Assembly (NCBI RefSeq): GCF_900069005.2
Contig: NZ_LN831276.1
Coordinates: forward strand, 219,582 to 263,555
Direction of reading: 5' to 3'
DNA: 43,974 bases
DNA from: Paenibacillus sp. GM2
GTDB lineage: Bacteria; Bacillota; Bacilli; Paenibacillales; Paenibacillaceae
The notes under the pieces: model-generated
Told to the model about the DNA's origin: nothing
Seen by the model: only the letters and a program-made list of their open reading frames with translations
The model's database searches: none
Shown here: positions 23,847 through 32,177 of the stretch, piece after piece
Layout of the letters: each line of letters begins with the position of its first letter
How positions within the stretch are numbered: the first letter of the stretch is position 1
Translations under genes and position numbers: made by a program

Positions 23847-25870
23847 TCCTTTGCCACCTCTGCCAATAGTGTGGCGATCTCGTCTTCAACCTCTTTCAAA
23901 TCATAATCAATGTCATTTAGGTTGCGCGGCGGTTGGTATTCATAGAAAAAGCGGTTGAAGTTGATTTCATAACCCACACGACCAAGCCGCTTGTCTTTGT
24001 CATCGATAAAGCTGTTGTCGATAAACGCATCCGGTACATACGGCAGAACTTCACGCTCAAAGTAATCCTCAATGGATTCCGGGTAAGGCACGTTTTCGTA
24101 ATCGGTTAAGTCGGTATCCGGTACGATTTTGCCTTGCGCATCTATAATAGGTTCAGCTTTAGGATCTTTGTGTCCAAATGCGTTCAGTAGTGCTGTAACA
24201 AAGGCCTTGTTAGCCTTCACCTTAAGCGACTTAGCTTCAGAGCTATTCACTACTTCTTTAGCGAAGGTTTCAGCCCAACTGTACTTTTTGGTTTCACCCA
24301 AGAACGGGTTAATGGAAGCGAGCCAGAACGATTGATGCTCAGGGGATAGTAGTTGCCAAATATTATAGGACTCAAGCCTAGATAGCCCTTGCTCATCCAG
24401 CAACAGTTTCATGCGTAGCGGGCGGAGAACTTTAATGCGTCGATACCCAAATACACGGTAATTAAGCATTTTTGAAAGTTCATCATTCTCAGCTGCGGCA
24501 TATATATCCAAAATCTGACGGCGCTGATCATCACTCACGATACGGCGTTTATTACCTTCGTTTTTAATGGGCGACCAAAGACTTGTTGCGTTGATAAGCT
24601 GAACTTTACCTTTTCGATGTTCGGTTTTTTTGTTGGATAGAATCCACAGGTAAGTGGCGATATTGGTTCTGAAGAAAATGTCCGTAGGCAGTGCGATAAT
24701 GGCTTCAACAAGGTCATTTTCAAGCAACCAACGACGTATTTCAGACTCACCAGAACCGGCGCCACCATTAAATAGTGGGGAACCAGACAATACGATAGCA
24801 GCGCGACCACCGCCATTCTGTGGTAGTTCTAATTTGCTTGCCAAGTGCATTAGGAACAGCATTGAGCCATCGCTAATCTTAGGTAGTCCTGGCCCGAAAC
24901 GGCCTGATTCACCCTGCTTGTGCTCTTTTTCAACGGCAGTTTTATCTTTTTCCCATCTCTTACCAAAAGGAGGGTTGGAAAGGCAGTAATGAAATCGTTC
25001 ACCAGCAAATTTATCATTTGAGAGCGTACTGCCCTGAAGTATGTTTTTGGATAGATCACGACCTGGATCTGATTCCAGGCGACGAATCAGCATACCTGCT
25101 ACACAAACCGCATGAGTTTCAGGTTCAAGCTCTTGCCCATGTGGAACCAATACTGGTGGAATTTTATAGTGGCTTCCGTAATCAGCAACATGGTTCATGG
25201 CATCGGTCAAAAATCCACCAGTCCCACAGGTAGGATCGTACAGGGTTCTGATAAGACCAGGATTCTCTTCAAACAACGCATCATCGGGATCAAGCAATAG
25301 AGCAGTAGCTAAATGTACGATGTCGCGGGGCGTCATGAAGTCCTCAGCGCCTTCATTAACCTCAGCACCAAAGCGCCGGATCAGATGCTCGTAGATATTA
25401 CTCATCACTCGATCAGGCACTGTGTCAGGGTGTAAATCAATGCCCGCGAAGTTCTTACAGATAGTGTATAGCAGACCAGCTTTCTCAAGCCGTATTATCG
25501 TATTTCCGAATTCAAACTCTTCAAAAATGGCTCTAGCATTATCGGAAAATTGGGCAATGTAATCTTCTAAATTACGGCGTGTTTTAGTGCTGCCAAGCGT
25601 CGAAAGCGAATACTCAGATGTATTGTAAAATGGGTAGCCAGCGGTTTGACGTAAAATCGGATCAAGCTCAATTTCAGCATCCTTGAAGTTGTCGTAAGCT
25701 TCTCTTACAGCGTCTCTCGTAGATTCAAGAGCACATTCCAAACGACGTAATAAAGTGAATGGTAGGATAATCTTACCGAAATCGGTATGTTTAAAGTCGC
25801 CCCAAAGATCTTCTGCGTTCTTCCAAATAAAATCAGCCTGCGATGCAGCCGAACCTGCGAATTCTATCAT
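23843..25870 (-). CDS. hsdM: Type I restriction-modification methyltransferase subunit HsdM
   Basis: 675 residues, an N6-adenine methyltransferase. The AdoMet-binding motif DPTCGTGGF is at 212-220 and the catalytic NPPF at 299-302; the N-terminal helical HsdM domain starts FIWKNAEDLWGDFKHTDFGKIILPF. It methylates host sites and forms the core of the restriction complex. I start at 25870, where GGAGG lies 6 nt upstream; the frame extends 19 codons into the promoter. It is first in the hsdM-hsdS-hsdR-transposase operon, all with overlaps or gaps of a few nucleotides. The upstream gap to tnsC holds near-palindromic repeats that could be operators. Confidence 0.94.
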   Translation of the reverse strand: MIEFAGSAASQADFIWKNAEDLWGDFKHTDFGKIILPFTLLRRLECALESTRDAVREAYDNFKDAEIELDPILRQTAGYPFYNTSEYSLSTLGSTKTRRNLEDYIAQFSDNARAIFEEFEFGNTIIRLEKAGLLYTICKNFAGIDLHPDTVPDRVMSNIYEHLIRRFGAEVNEGAEDFMTPRDIVHLATALLLDPDDALFEENPGLIRTLYDPTCGTGGFLTDAMNHVADYGSHYKIPPVLVPHGQELEPETHAVCVAGMLIRRLESDPGRDLSKNILQGSTLSNDKFAGERFHYCLSNPPFGKRWEKDKTAVEKEHKQGESGRFGPGLPKISDGSMLFLMHLASKLELPQNGGGRAAIVLSGSPLFNGGAGSGESEIRRWLLENDLVEAIIALPTDIFFRTNIATYLWILSNKKTEHRKGKVQLINATSLWSPIKNEGNKRRIVSDDQRRQILDIYAAAENDELSKMLNYRVFGYRRIKVLRPLRMKLLLDEQGLSRLESYNIWQLLSPEHQSFWLASINPFLGETKKYSWAETFAKEVVNSSEAKSLKVKANKAFVTALLNAFGHKDPKAEPIIDAQGKIVPDTDLTDYENVPYPESIEDYFEREVLPYVPDAFIDNSFIDDKDKRLGRVGYEINFNRFFYEYQPPRNLNDIDYDLKEVEDEIATLLAEVAKE

Positions 25871-25888
25871 TTTGTCCTCCAACCAACT

Positions 25889-25960
25889 TTTGCACAAACA
25901 ATACATTATACATGCGATAGTTGTCAACTAAGTTTTGCACAAAAGTGAGGTTTTGCAATT
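25889..25960 (-). promoter_or_regulatory. hsd promoter region with repeated TTTTGCACAAAA-like boxes
   Basis: A TATAAT box (minus strand, 25910-25905) lies 35 nt before the hsdM start. It is bracketed by two copies of a near-palindrome, CTTTTGCACAAAC (25888-25900) and GTTTTGCACAAAA (25932-25944), with a third partial copy GTTTTGCA following. TTGACA is present, but only 11 bp from the -10, so it is not a normal -35. The layout suggests an operator controlling restriction expression; the regulator is not identified. Confidence 0.4.
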
Positions 25961-26068
25961 TTATATTCTTTTTTGGCGATACTACCTCAGAATACAAGTA
26001 ATCATTTTTTCATGACTCGTAAGTCTCTGCTTTATTGAGTAGCATAATGAACTTCTCTTCAGATTCGC

Positions 26069-26938
26069 CTAATACATATTTTTTGCAGCGAGAAGAGCAC
26101 TTACAAAGTGTCCATGATCGGCTAGGTCCTTCAATTCATGTTCACTCAGCAAAGTACGGTATGCTCGTTGCAAAACTGGCGTTAGAGACCCCAATACGCC
26201 TTGGCTCATATGAAAAAGCAATTCAGGAATATGCAAAGCAACATCCCCGAGTCCCAAAGGATCTGGTGGATTAATATGCGCCTCAATTTCGGTTAACAAA
26301 TCGCAGAACTCCTTGTCACACTTGTCAAACCTGAGTAGCTTGACAGCCGGAAACCTGCGAAAGTATTGGAAGTTAAGTTCGCTCAATTGTTTGGTTGCAG
26401 TCGTTCCAGAACACACCACGGAAATGTTGCCGATATTGGTCAAACTCTTTATTGCTTCCATTGCTTTAATGGGTTTGACGCTTCGAGAAGTTAATATGTA
26501 ATCCATCTCATCAAGAATCAACATTTCAACACGTTGCTGCTCGATAAGAGACAATGCTTGGCGCTTTACGTCGCCTACTCTTACTCCGGCCAATTGCGGC
26601 GCACCTAAAGCTCTTACAATTTGCTGATAGAACTCGCTCATCGTAAAGGGTTGAGGTAAGTCAGTGTAGACTACAGGACGAATGTCGTACTCTGTCCCAT
26701 CTTCATCCACATCCACATATCCCGGATTAGCCTTAGCGTATCTACGTAATAGAGTCGATTTTCCAACCCCAGACTCTCCGTAGAGAAATAAATGCCTTGG
26801 GGTAAACAACCCACGATCCATATCTTTTTCCGGCCGGAGGGTGTCCAACTCTGTCCAGATCTCTTTATACCTGAGATGCTCAATATTTAGACTCATCACT
26901 CGTTGTAACAACGCATTTTTGACATCGGTATCATTCAT
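26069..26938 (-). CDS. tnsC: Short TnsC/TniB-type AAA+ transposition regulator
   Basis: 289 residues with Walker A GESGVGKS (54-61), Walker B MLILDEMD (139-146), and a sensor-like VVCSGTTATK. TnsC proteins form ATP-dependent filaments on target DNA and link the TniQ/TnsD protein to the TnsAB transposase. At 289 residues it is close in size to TniB and to the TnsC of CRISPR-associated Tn7-like elements, and about half the length of Tn7 TnsC, so the N- and C-terminal extensions for TnsD and TnsA contacts are missing or very short. AAGGAG lies 9 nt upstream. It overlaps the tnsB stop by 8 nt. A decayed second copy lies near 12036-12116. Confidence 0.92.
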   Translation of the reverse strand: MNDTDVKNALLQRVMSLNIEHLRYKEIWTELDTLRPEKDMDRGLFTPRHLFLYGESGVGKSTLLRRYAKANPGYVDVDEDGTEYDIRPVVYTDLPQPFTMSEFYQQIVRALGAPQLAGVRVGDVKRQALSLIEQQRVEMLILDEMDYILTSRSVKPIKAMEAIKSLTNIGNISVVCSGTTATKQLSELNFQYFRRFPAVKLLRFDKCDKEFCDLLTEIEAHINPPDPLGLGDVALHIPELLFHMSQGVLGSLTPVLQRAYRTLLSEHELKDLADHGHFVSALLAAKNMY

Positions 26939-29048
26939 GCTCCATTACTCCTTGCTTCCGTACTTTTGCTGCCATTTTCACTGCGTCTGCTAGTTGCTCC
27001 AAGGACGGTGCATGTTTCGATAGTGTCACTGGTTGTGGTTGTCCAACCGTAATTTCCATATTGGCACGCTGCACCAGTTGCCGAGCCTTCCGGCCGGATT
27101 TAATCTTTTCTTGAACGCGTTGTTGCAGCTTTACTTTCGCATGCCGGACCATTTTTGTACCTGGAATCTTATTCGCCTTATCTGCCGCTTCCTCTTTTGA
27201 AATTTCACGGATAAGCTTATAGGTATAAGCATTCATTCCTTCTAACTCTTCAGCAGGGGGTAACACCGCAGGAATTTCAATATATTCAGTTGAATTCGGT
27301 AGTTGAATATAGATCCGTGAAATGTCATCGATATCGTACTTCACTTTGTATTTAATGGTTCTAGATCCAATCAGGTGGGAAAGCTTGTCCAATTTATACA
27401 ATCGGTTGTCAATCCTTATTCCATCTCGAGTATATGGTTTCATCGCCACGGGCAAAAGCTCAATCGCATACGTTTGTTCATCCTCTGGGCTAATGAAATC
27501 CGGGTATCCAACCTTTTTGAGTCCATCAACAAATCTTGTGATTGGTCGATTTGCATTAAGCGGAAGTCCTCGATGCGGCTCCATGTGATAGTGATCAACA
27601 ATATACATTGTCAGAAGCTCACGAATGTCTTCGAGTGTAAAAACAGCTTCCTTGTCCGGATTGTATTCGCCAAGGTCCAATACACTACTCTTGCGGGTTC
27701 CATCAAGCCTATGTATCAATTTCGAATTCAAAGTGCCGAAAAGCCTCTCAATGGCTGCGCCGTACTCTGGGGTTTTTCTCGGACGATATCGAACATTAGA
27801 TTTGAGAGTTTCATTTATCATACGTCTCACGGCTACACTGCGAAATTCTGAGCCGTTATCCAGCAAAATGACAGAAGGAATCCCAAATATCTCCCACTCA
27901 TTAAACAATTCGTACTTCTCTTTAACTTTTTTAAAGAAAACGCCTTGTTGAATAGCTTTACGCACAACGTTTGCTGATGGAGGTTCGAAAGAGACGTACA
28001 TACACCATACCATCCGACTATACACGTCTATCCCCAACGTAATCCAAGGGCGACCAATCACCAGACCCGAATTCCCATCAATTACATCTATATCAAGCTC
28101 GGTGTGATCAATTTCAACAATGTGAAGTGGATATTGCGCTTCTTCGTTGGAAAACCCTCTTATCAGGTCATCAAATTTCTTTGCAGCTTTATTGCCATCA
28201 CGCATTCTGACTTTGATTTGCGAGTCAATGCGATCAAGTAGCTTCAACATCGTGATGCGCTTCGGTTCCTCGATATCTTGTCGAGTACATCGAAGTGCAA
28301 CAGATTCGTAGAATGCCTGCTTTGTCATCCGCTTCAGGTTGAGGAATTCCTTTTCAATCACTTCTTTGATAATGGGTATGTACCTCTCGTCTATCCTTAC
28401 ATCGAGCACCTGTAGAACCTCATCAGGCTTCTTAGGGTGACAAATGACCAGTTGTTTGTTGTCGGTTCGTGACGTATAGCCGCCGCCAGCTCGACTAATT
28501 AGACCTTCCTCTCCTCTCTTTTCGTCTTCACTTTCTGCTTTTCTGTATGCTGATAACAAACGTTTGATGGTCCTAATAGACGTACCCTTAATCCTTTCGC
28601 CATTTACATCAACAGTTGAATATCTTTGAGAAACTTTGCGTATTAATTCCTCTTGTGTTAACTCGTTAAGAGTTTGGCCGTCAGAGAGATAATCCTGATG
28701 ATTCATCATAAATTCATACATGGCCCGGATATCATGGCGTTTAACTCGTTCTAAAATAAGTAGCACTCTAATCATTTGATATCTGTCTGATACCTTCTTC
28801 CGATTCGCCTCAGATAGGCTATCTAGTACCGACATAAATTTGGTATTATCCCTCTCGATCTCCCTTAACATTGTTTTACCTGCCTTGAAAGAAGGATTGG
28901 TTACCAACTCGACAAAGTTTATTTCAATAGACTCTCCATCTGCTTCAATCCGCTTAATCACAATGCTCGGCGGGGAAATAGAGAGCACAACATACTTTCT
29001 CCCGAAGTATATGAGCTCAGCATTTAGTTTGATTTCGTTAAAGATCAT
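26931..29048 (-). CDS. tnsB: TnsB-type DDE transposase
   Basis: 705 residues. The N-terminal DNA-binding region includes a helix-turn-helix around 140-170. The retroviral-integrase-like core has D314 (VEIDHTELD), D397 (LLDNGSEF) and E434 (AAIERLFGTLN), with 36 residues between the last two. A basic C-terminal region follows, with a tail (about 670-705) of the kind that contacts TnsC. It cuts the 3' ends of the transposon and joins them to target DNA, recognising the 22-bp-spaced sites at 6137-6216 and 29967-30025. It overlaps tnsA by 11 nt and tnsC by 8 nt, so the three are one coupled operon. Confidence 0.94.
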   Translation of the reverse strand: MIFNEIKLNAELIYFGRKYVVLSISPPSIVIKRIEADGESIEINFVELVTNPSFKAGKTMLREIERDNTKFMSVLDSLSEANRKKVSDRYQMIRVLLILERVKRHDIRAMYEFMMNHQDYLSDGQTLNELTQEELIRKVSQRYSTVDVNGERIKGTSIRTIKRLLSAYRKAESEDEKRGEEGLISRAGGGYTSRTDNKQLVICHPKKPDEVLQVLDVRIDERYIPIIKEVIEKEFLNLKRMTKQAFYESVALRCTRQDIEEPKRITMLKLLDRIDSQIKVRMRDGNKAAKKFDDLIRGFSNEEAQYPLHIVEIDHTELDIDVIDGNSGLVIGRPWITLGIDVYSRMVWCMYVSFEPPSANVVRKAIQQGVFFKKVKEKYELFNEWEIFGIPSVILLDNGSEFRSVAVRRMINETLKSNVRYRPRKTPEYGAAIERLFGTLNSKLIHRLDGTRKSSVLDLGEYNPDKEAVFTLEDIRELLTMYIVDHYHMEPHRGLPLNANRPITRFVDGLKKVGYPDFISPEDEQTYAIELLPVAMKPYTRDGIRIDNRLYKLDKLSHLIGSRTIKYKVKYDIDDISRIYIQLPNSTEYIEIPAVLPPAEELEGMNAYTYKLIREISKEEAADKANKIPGTKMVRHAKVKLQQRVQEKIKSGRKARQLVQRANMEITVGQPQPVTLSKHAPSLEQLADAVKMAAKVRKQGVMEHE

Positions 29049-29793
29049 ACCTTTTTCCCTCTCCGATTTGTAAAAGGAACCGATCCGTTTCAGTCGAAAT
29101 TCGGACTAATGAGTATTCATTGATGGGATCATTAATATTAATCCACAAATGTCCCTTGGCTATAAGATGATAAATAACTGGTAGCACTAATAGGGGGTCA
29201 TATTGTGGTATAAAGCTCTGAGATAGCTCGGTTATGGAAGTTTGTCCGATTAAATGTAGCCTAGACATAACTTTTGGGGAATAGCTGTCAAACCATTTGC
29301 GGGTCTTTATGAATCCAGCCAGGAAATCTATGTTCCTGGACACGAACTTCGGCAGAGACCTCGGATATATAACCGAGTACTCCCAACCACGAGATGCTGC
29401 ATACTTCCCACAAGCTTTGTTGATAATTTCAAGCTTTTCATTTGAATCCTCTGGTGAACTCTTAATCTGAAAAAGATGGGGAACAGAACCTTCACGGAAA
29501 ACGAGAACATCCGGTACATGAGAAAAAAAGTTGAGATTCCCATAATCACTGCCGTTATATGGTATATGAATACATACAGGTTGAACGTAATATCGTACGA
29601 TTTCTTTATCCAGTTCGAGTAGGGAGTAAAATGCCCACTCCGTAAGCGACTCGTACTCTGCCACGATATTCATCCTGTGACTGTGGAACGCACCAATCAC
29701 ATGGGGACGCTGCTTACTGCTTTTGTTATCCACCTTTCTTTTCGGAGCAAATTCAACATCTTCCTTTGCCCACGATTTTCCTAACCATTGCAT
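29038..29793 (-). CDS. tnsA: TnsA endonuclease of the Tn7-like transposase
   Basis: 251 residues, close to Tn7 TnsA (273). The restriction-enzyme-like active site is visible: E52 in SLTEWAFYSLLE, D95 in HVPDVLVF, and Q109-I-K111 in LFQIKS. TnsA cuts the 5' strands at the transposon ends, so together with TnsB it excises the element cleanly (cut-and-paste) rather than forming cointegrates. The C-terminal winged-helix-like half would contact TnsC. GGGAGG lies 9 nt before the ATG. It is the first gene of tnsABC, reading inward from the glmS-proximal end. Confidence 0.93.
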   Translation of the reverse strand: MQWLGKSWAKEDVEFAPKRKVDNKSSKQRPHVIGAFHSHRMNIVAEYESLTEWAFYSLLELDKEIVRYYVQPVCIHIPYNGSDYGNLNFFSHVPDVLVFREGSVPHLFQIKSSPEDSNEKLEIINKACGKYAASRGWEYSVIYPRSLPKFVSRNIDFLAGFIKTRKWFDSYSPKVMSRLHLIGQTSITELSQSFIPQYDPLLVLPVIYHLIAKGHLWININDPINEYSLVRISTETDRFLLQIGEGKRYDL

Positions 29794-29923
29794 AGTTAGC
29801 CTCCCTCAGTAGAGTTAAATCGAATTGTGTCATTTGTTATGACGTATTACGCGCATGATTTATGACATTATCTACTACAGTTAGGGCAGATATACCTGAT
29901 ACAGAAAATAAAGCTAAATCATA

Positions 29924-29961
29924 GAAAAATCCCGCCATGGCAATGATTGTACCATGGCGGG
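29924..29961 (-). terminator. Terminator just inside the glmS-proximal end of element 1
   Basis: CCCGCCATGG (29931-29940) pairs with CCATGGCGGG (29952-29961), followed on the minus strand by A and T5. It lies about 82 nt inside the element's right end, between the TnsB sites and tnsA. It points leftward, so it stops glmS transcripts before they enter tnsABC and replaces the displaced native terminator. Confidence 0.88.
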
Positions 29962-29966
29962 AATCA

Positions 29967-30043
29967 AAATTCAGTGTCAATTGTAATTACACATTAGTGT
30001 CAAACTTAAATAATCTTTATGCCATTTGAAAGTATAACTCACA
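29967..30043 (-). repeat. Element 1 right end with three inferred TnsB sites
   Basis: Read inward on the minus strand from 30043: the terminal TGTGAGTTATAC, then ATGGCATAAAGATT (30025-30012), TTGACACTAATGTG (30003-29990) and TTGACACTGAATTT (29980-29967). Spacings are 22 and 23 bp and the first lies 18 bp from the tip, mirroring the left end. A further weak copy, ATGTCATAAATCAT, occurs on the tnsA side of the terminator. Confidence 0.82.
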
Positions 30044-30048
30044 CTAAT
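30044..30048. repeat. Target-site duplication CTAAT, copy 3 (glmS-side junction, attTn7)
   Basis: CTAAT directly follows the terminal ACA of element 1. Only 20 nt (30049-30068) separate it from the glmS stop codon, so the centre of the duplication is about 23 bp from the gene end, as in Tn7 insertion at attTn7. Confidence 0.92.
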
Positions 30049-30068
30049 ATAAACCTATAACTACTCCT

Positions 30069-31901
30069 CTACTCCACCGTCACGCTCTTCGCCAAATTCC
30101 GCGGCTTATCTACGTCGTTGCCTCTGGCAAGGGAAGCATAGTAAGCGAGTAGCTGCAATGGTACGACGGACAGAGCCGGTGTAAGAATCGACAGCGTCTT
30201 CGGAATGGCGAAGGCCTGGTCGACGGACTTCAGAAGGCCGGCAACATGCTCCTCATGTGTGAGCGCCAGAACATCAGCGCCACGGGCTTTCACTTCCTTA
30301 ATATTGCTGACGGTCTTCTCCAGCACGGATTCCTGCGTAGCCAGAGCGATGACCGGGATGCCTTCTTCTATCAATGCCAGGGTGCCATGCTTCAATTCGC
30401 CGGCGGCATAGGCCTCGGAATGAATATAGGAGATCTCCTTCAGCTTCAAGGACCCTTCCATGGCCACTGCAAAGTCCAAGCCACGGCCGATGAAGAACAA
30501 ATCCTCATGCTTGGCGATATGCTCAGCATAAACCTTGATGGCATCAACATTAGCTAACATGCTCTCCACTTGTTCTGGCAACGCATGCATTGCTGCAATA
30601 ATATGCGCGATCTCATCATCGGTTTGGGTACCGCGCACTTGAGCCAGATACAGGCTGAACAGATAGAAAGCGATCAATTGTGACGTATATGCCTTGGTCG
30701 AAGCGACAGCAATCTCCGGACCAGCGAGCGTGTTGATGACATCATCCGCATCACGGGCAATCGAGCTGCCTACTACATTCGTAATCGCCAGTACATGAGC
30801 TCCATTCGCTTGCGCTTCACGCAAAGCAGCCAGTGTATCTGCCGTCTCTCCGGACTGGCTGACAACGATCACCAGCGTCTCCGGAGTAATCAACGGCGAG
30901 CGATAGCGATACTCGGAAGCAACGTCGTACATTACCGGGATTCGAACGAGCCGCTCAATCACGGCGCCCCCGACTAGACCAGCATGGTACGCAGTTCCGC
31001 ATGCCACGACGTGAACGTTGTTAATCGACCGTATTTTATCCTCAGTCAGATGCAGATCAGGCAGAATAATACGGCGCCCGCTCTCATCGATACGGCCTAG
31101 CATCGTGTCGCGATATGCCTTAGGCTGCTCATGAATCTCCTTAAGCATGAAATGAGCAAAGCCGCCTTTTTCCGCAGTGACTGCGTCCCAATCGACATTA
31201 ATCATTTCCCGAGAAATAAAATTCCCTTCAATGGTCATCAATTCGACAGCATCCTTAGTCAATACGGCCATCTCTCCGTCGTTCAGAATATACACTTTTC
31301 GCGTATAATTCAACAACGCAGGGATATCGGAACCAATGAAGTTTTCACCATCCCCGATTCCAATAACAAGCGGACTGGCTTGGCGTACAGCAACCAGCTT
31401 ATCCGGTTCATATTCCGTCAGTACTCCAAGCGCAAATGCGCCACGCATATAACTAATCGCCTTCTGAACGGCTGTTACGATATCACCATTGTACTCACGT
31501 GCCAACAGGTGAGAGATCACCTCAGTATCCGTCTCTGAGACAAATTCATAACCCTGGCTGATCAACTCATCCTTGAGTTCCAGATAGTTCTCAACGATCC
31601 CGTTATGCACCACAGAGAACTTCTTACTGTGATCCGTATGAGGATGAGAGTTCACATCAGACGGTTTGCCGTGAGTTGCCCAGCGCGTATGTCCGATCCC
31701 GGCGTTGCCCACCAATGGCGCATCCTCCAATTTGTGCTCCAAATTGGCGAGTCGTCCAGTCGCCTTGGTAATCTTCAGCCCATTGTTCGTATAAACAGCG
31801 ATGCCCGCGGAATCATACCCGCGATACTCCAGCTTCTTAAGCCCCTCAATCAATACCGACTGCGTGTCTCTCTTCCCAATATATCCAACAATACCACACA
31901 T
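30069..31901 (-). CDS. glmS: Glutamine-fructose-6-phosphate aminotransferase (isomerizing)
   Basis: 610 residues. It makes glucosamine-6-phosphate from fructose-6-phosphate and glutamine, the entry step to peptidoglycan precursors. The N-terminal glutaminase domain starts MCGIVGYIG with the catalytic cysteine at position 2. Two SIS sugar-isomerase domains follow (for example VSQSGETADTLAAL and GRGLDFAVAMEGSLKLKE), and the protein ends KPRNLAKSVTVE. The DNA encoding this invariant C-terminus is the sequence TnsD-type proteins read in attTn7, which explains both insertions downstream. GGAGG lies 11 nt before the start. Expression is controlled by the upstream ribozyme. Its transcript now ends at the terminator inside element 1. 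Confidence 0.98.
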   Translation of the reverse strand: MCGIVGYIGKRDTQSVLIEGLKKLEYRGYDSAGIAVYTNNGLKITKATGRLANLEHKLEDAPLVGNAGIGHTRWATHGKPSDVNSHPHTDHSKKFSVVHNGIVENYLELKDELISQGYEFVSETDTEVISHLLAREYNGDIVTAVQKAISYMRGAFALGVLTEYEPDKLVAVRQASPLVIGIGDGENFIGSDIPALLNYTRKVYILNDGEMAVLTKDAVELMTIEGNFISREMINVDWDAVTAEKGGFAHFMLKEIHEQPKAYRDTMLGRIDESGRRIILPDLHLTEDKIRSINNVHVVACGTAYHAGLVGGAVIERLVRIPVMYDVASEYRYRSPLITPETLVIVVSQSGETADTLAALREAQANGAHVLAITNVVGSSIARDADDVINTLAGPEIAVASTKAYTSQLIAFYLFSLYLAQVRGTQTDDEIAHIIAAMHALPEQVESMLANVDAIKVYAEHIAKHEDLFFIGRGLDFAVAMEGSLKLKEISYIHSEAYAAGELKHGTLALIEEGIPVIALATQESVLEKTVSNIKEVKARGADVLALTHEEHVAGLLKSVDQAFAIPKTLSILTPALSVVPLQLLAYYASLARGNDVDKPRNLAKSVTVE

Positions 31902-32177
31902 ATTTATATAATCCTCCGTTCGAATTCTGCAGTTATGATCGCAAGCAGAATAGAAGCGGAAGACCTATCGCGCGGTATACAGGAGACAGAACTATTCAAT
32001 TATCAAAGTACAGGTTCTACGATATGAAAAATATGAAAATCACATCAGCCCAACGTTCTTTTTTCATGAATGTCCACTGCTGCTCCGTTCACCGCGGATC
32101 CTTCCGCTCATCTCTTGCGTACACTCATGAGTTTCACTCATTAGACAATCAAATTATTTCTGCATCCATCCGTAAGG
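31902..32177 (-). other. glmS leader between ribozyme and start codon
   Basis: About 275 nt of untranslated leader. A weak dyad (GAGTGAAACTCATGAGTG-like, near 32105-32140) is visible, plus the ribosome-binding site of glmS. I see no gene. Confidence 0.5.

Larger units (their letters stand above)
6119..30043. mobile_element. Element 1: complete Tn7-like transposon with defence cargo
   Basis: The 23,925-bp element is bounded by TGTGAGGTATATCTACAGAT (left) and, on the minus strand from 30043, TGTGAGTTATACTTTCAAAT. The outer 32 bp match at 23 positions. CTAAT flanks both ends. The right end lies 25 nt past the glmS stop codon, as Tn7 does. As in Tn7, tnsA is nearest to glmS and is transcribed away from it. 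The order from glmS is tnsA-tnsB-tnsC, hsdM-hsdS-hsdR, ISL3-like transposase, an ABC-three-component operon, two small unknown genes, tniQ-tniQ, then a broken gene at the left end. All core transposition genes look intact, so the element may be active. Confidence 0.93.

Noticed and set aside
25922..25927. TTGACA as the -35 of the hsd promoter
   Set aside because: Only 11 bp separate it from TATAAT, too short for a sigma-A promoter.
6109..30003. ACACTAATTGTG near 6111 and ACACTAATGTG on the minus strand near 30000 as the transposon tips
   Set aside because: They look alike, but the flanking pentamers do not match as direct repeats. The TGTGAG tips give an exact CTAAT duplication and symmetric internal sites.
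6119..30043. CRISPR-associated transposon (TniQ plus short TnsC)
   Set aside because: No CRISPR repeats, no Cas genes and no guide-like repeat near either end. The glmS-adjacent position and TnsD-sized TniQ proteins explain targeting.
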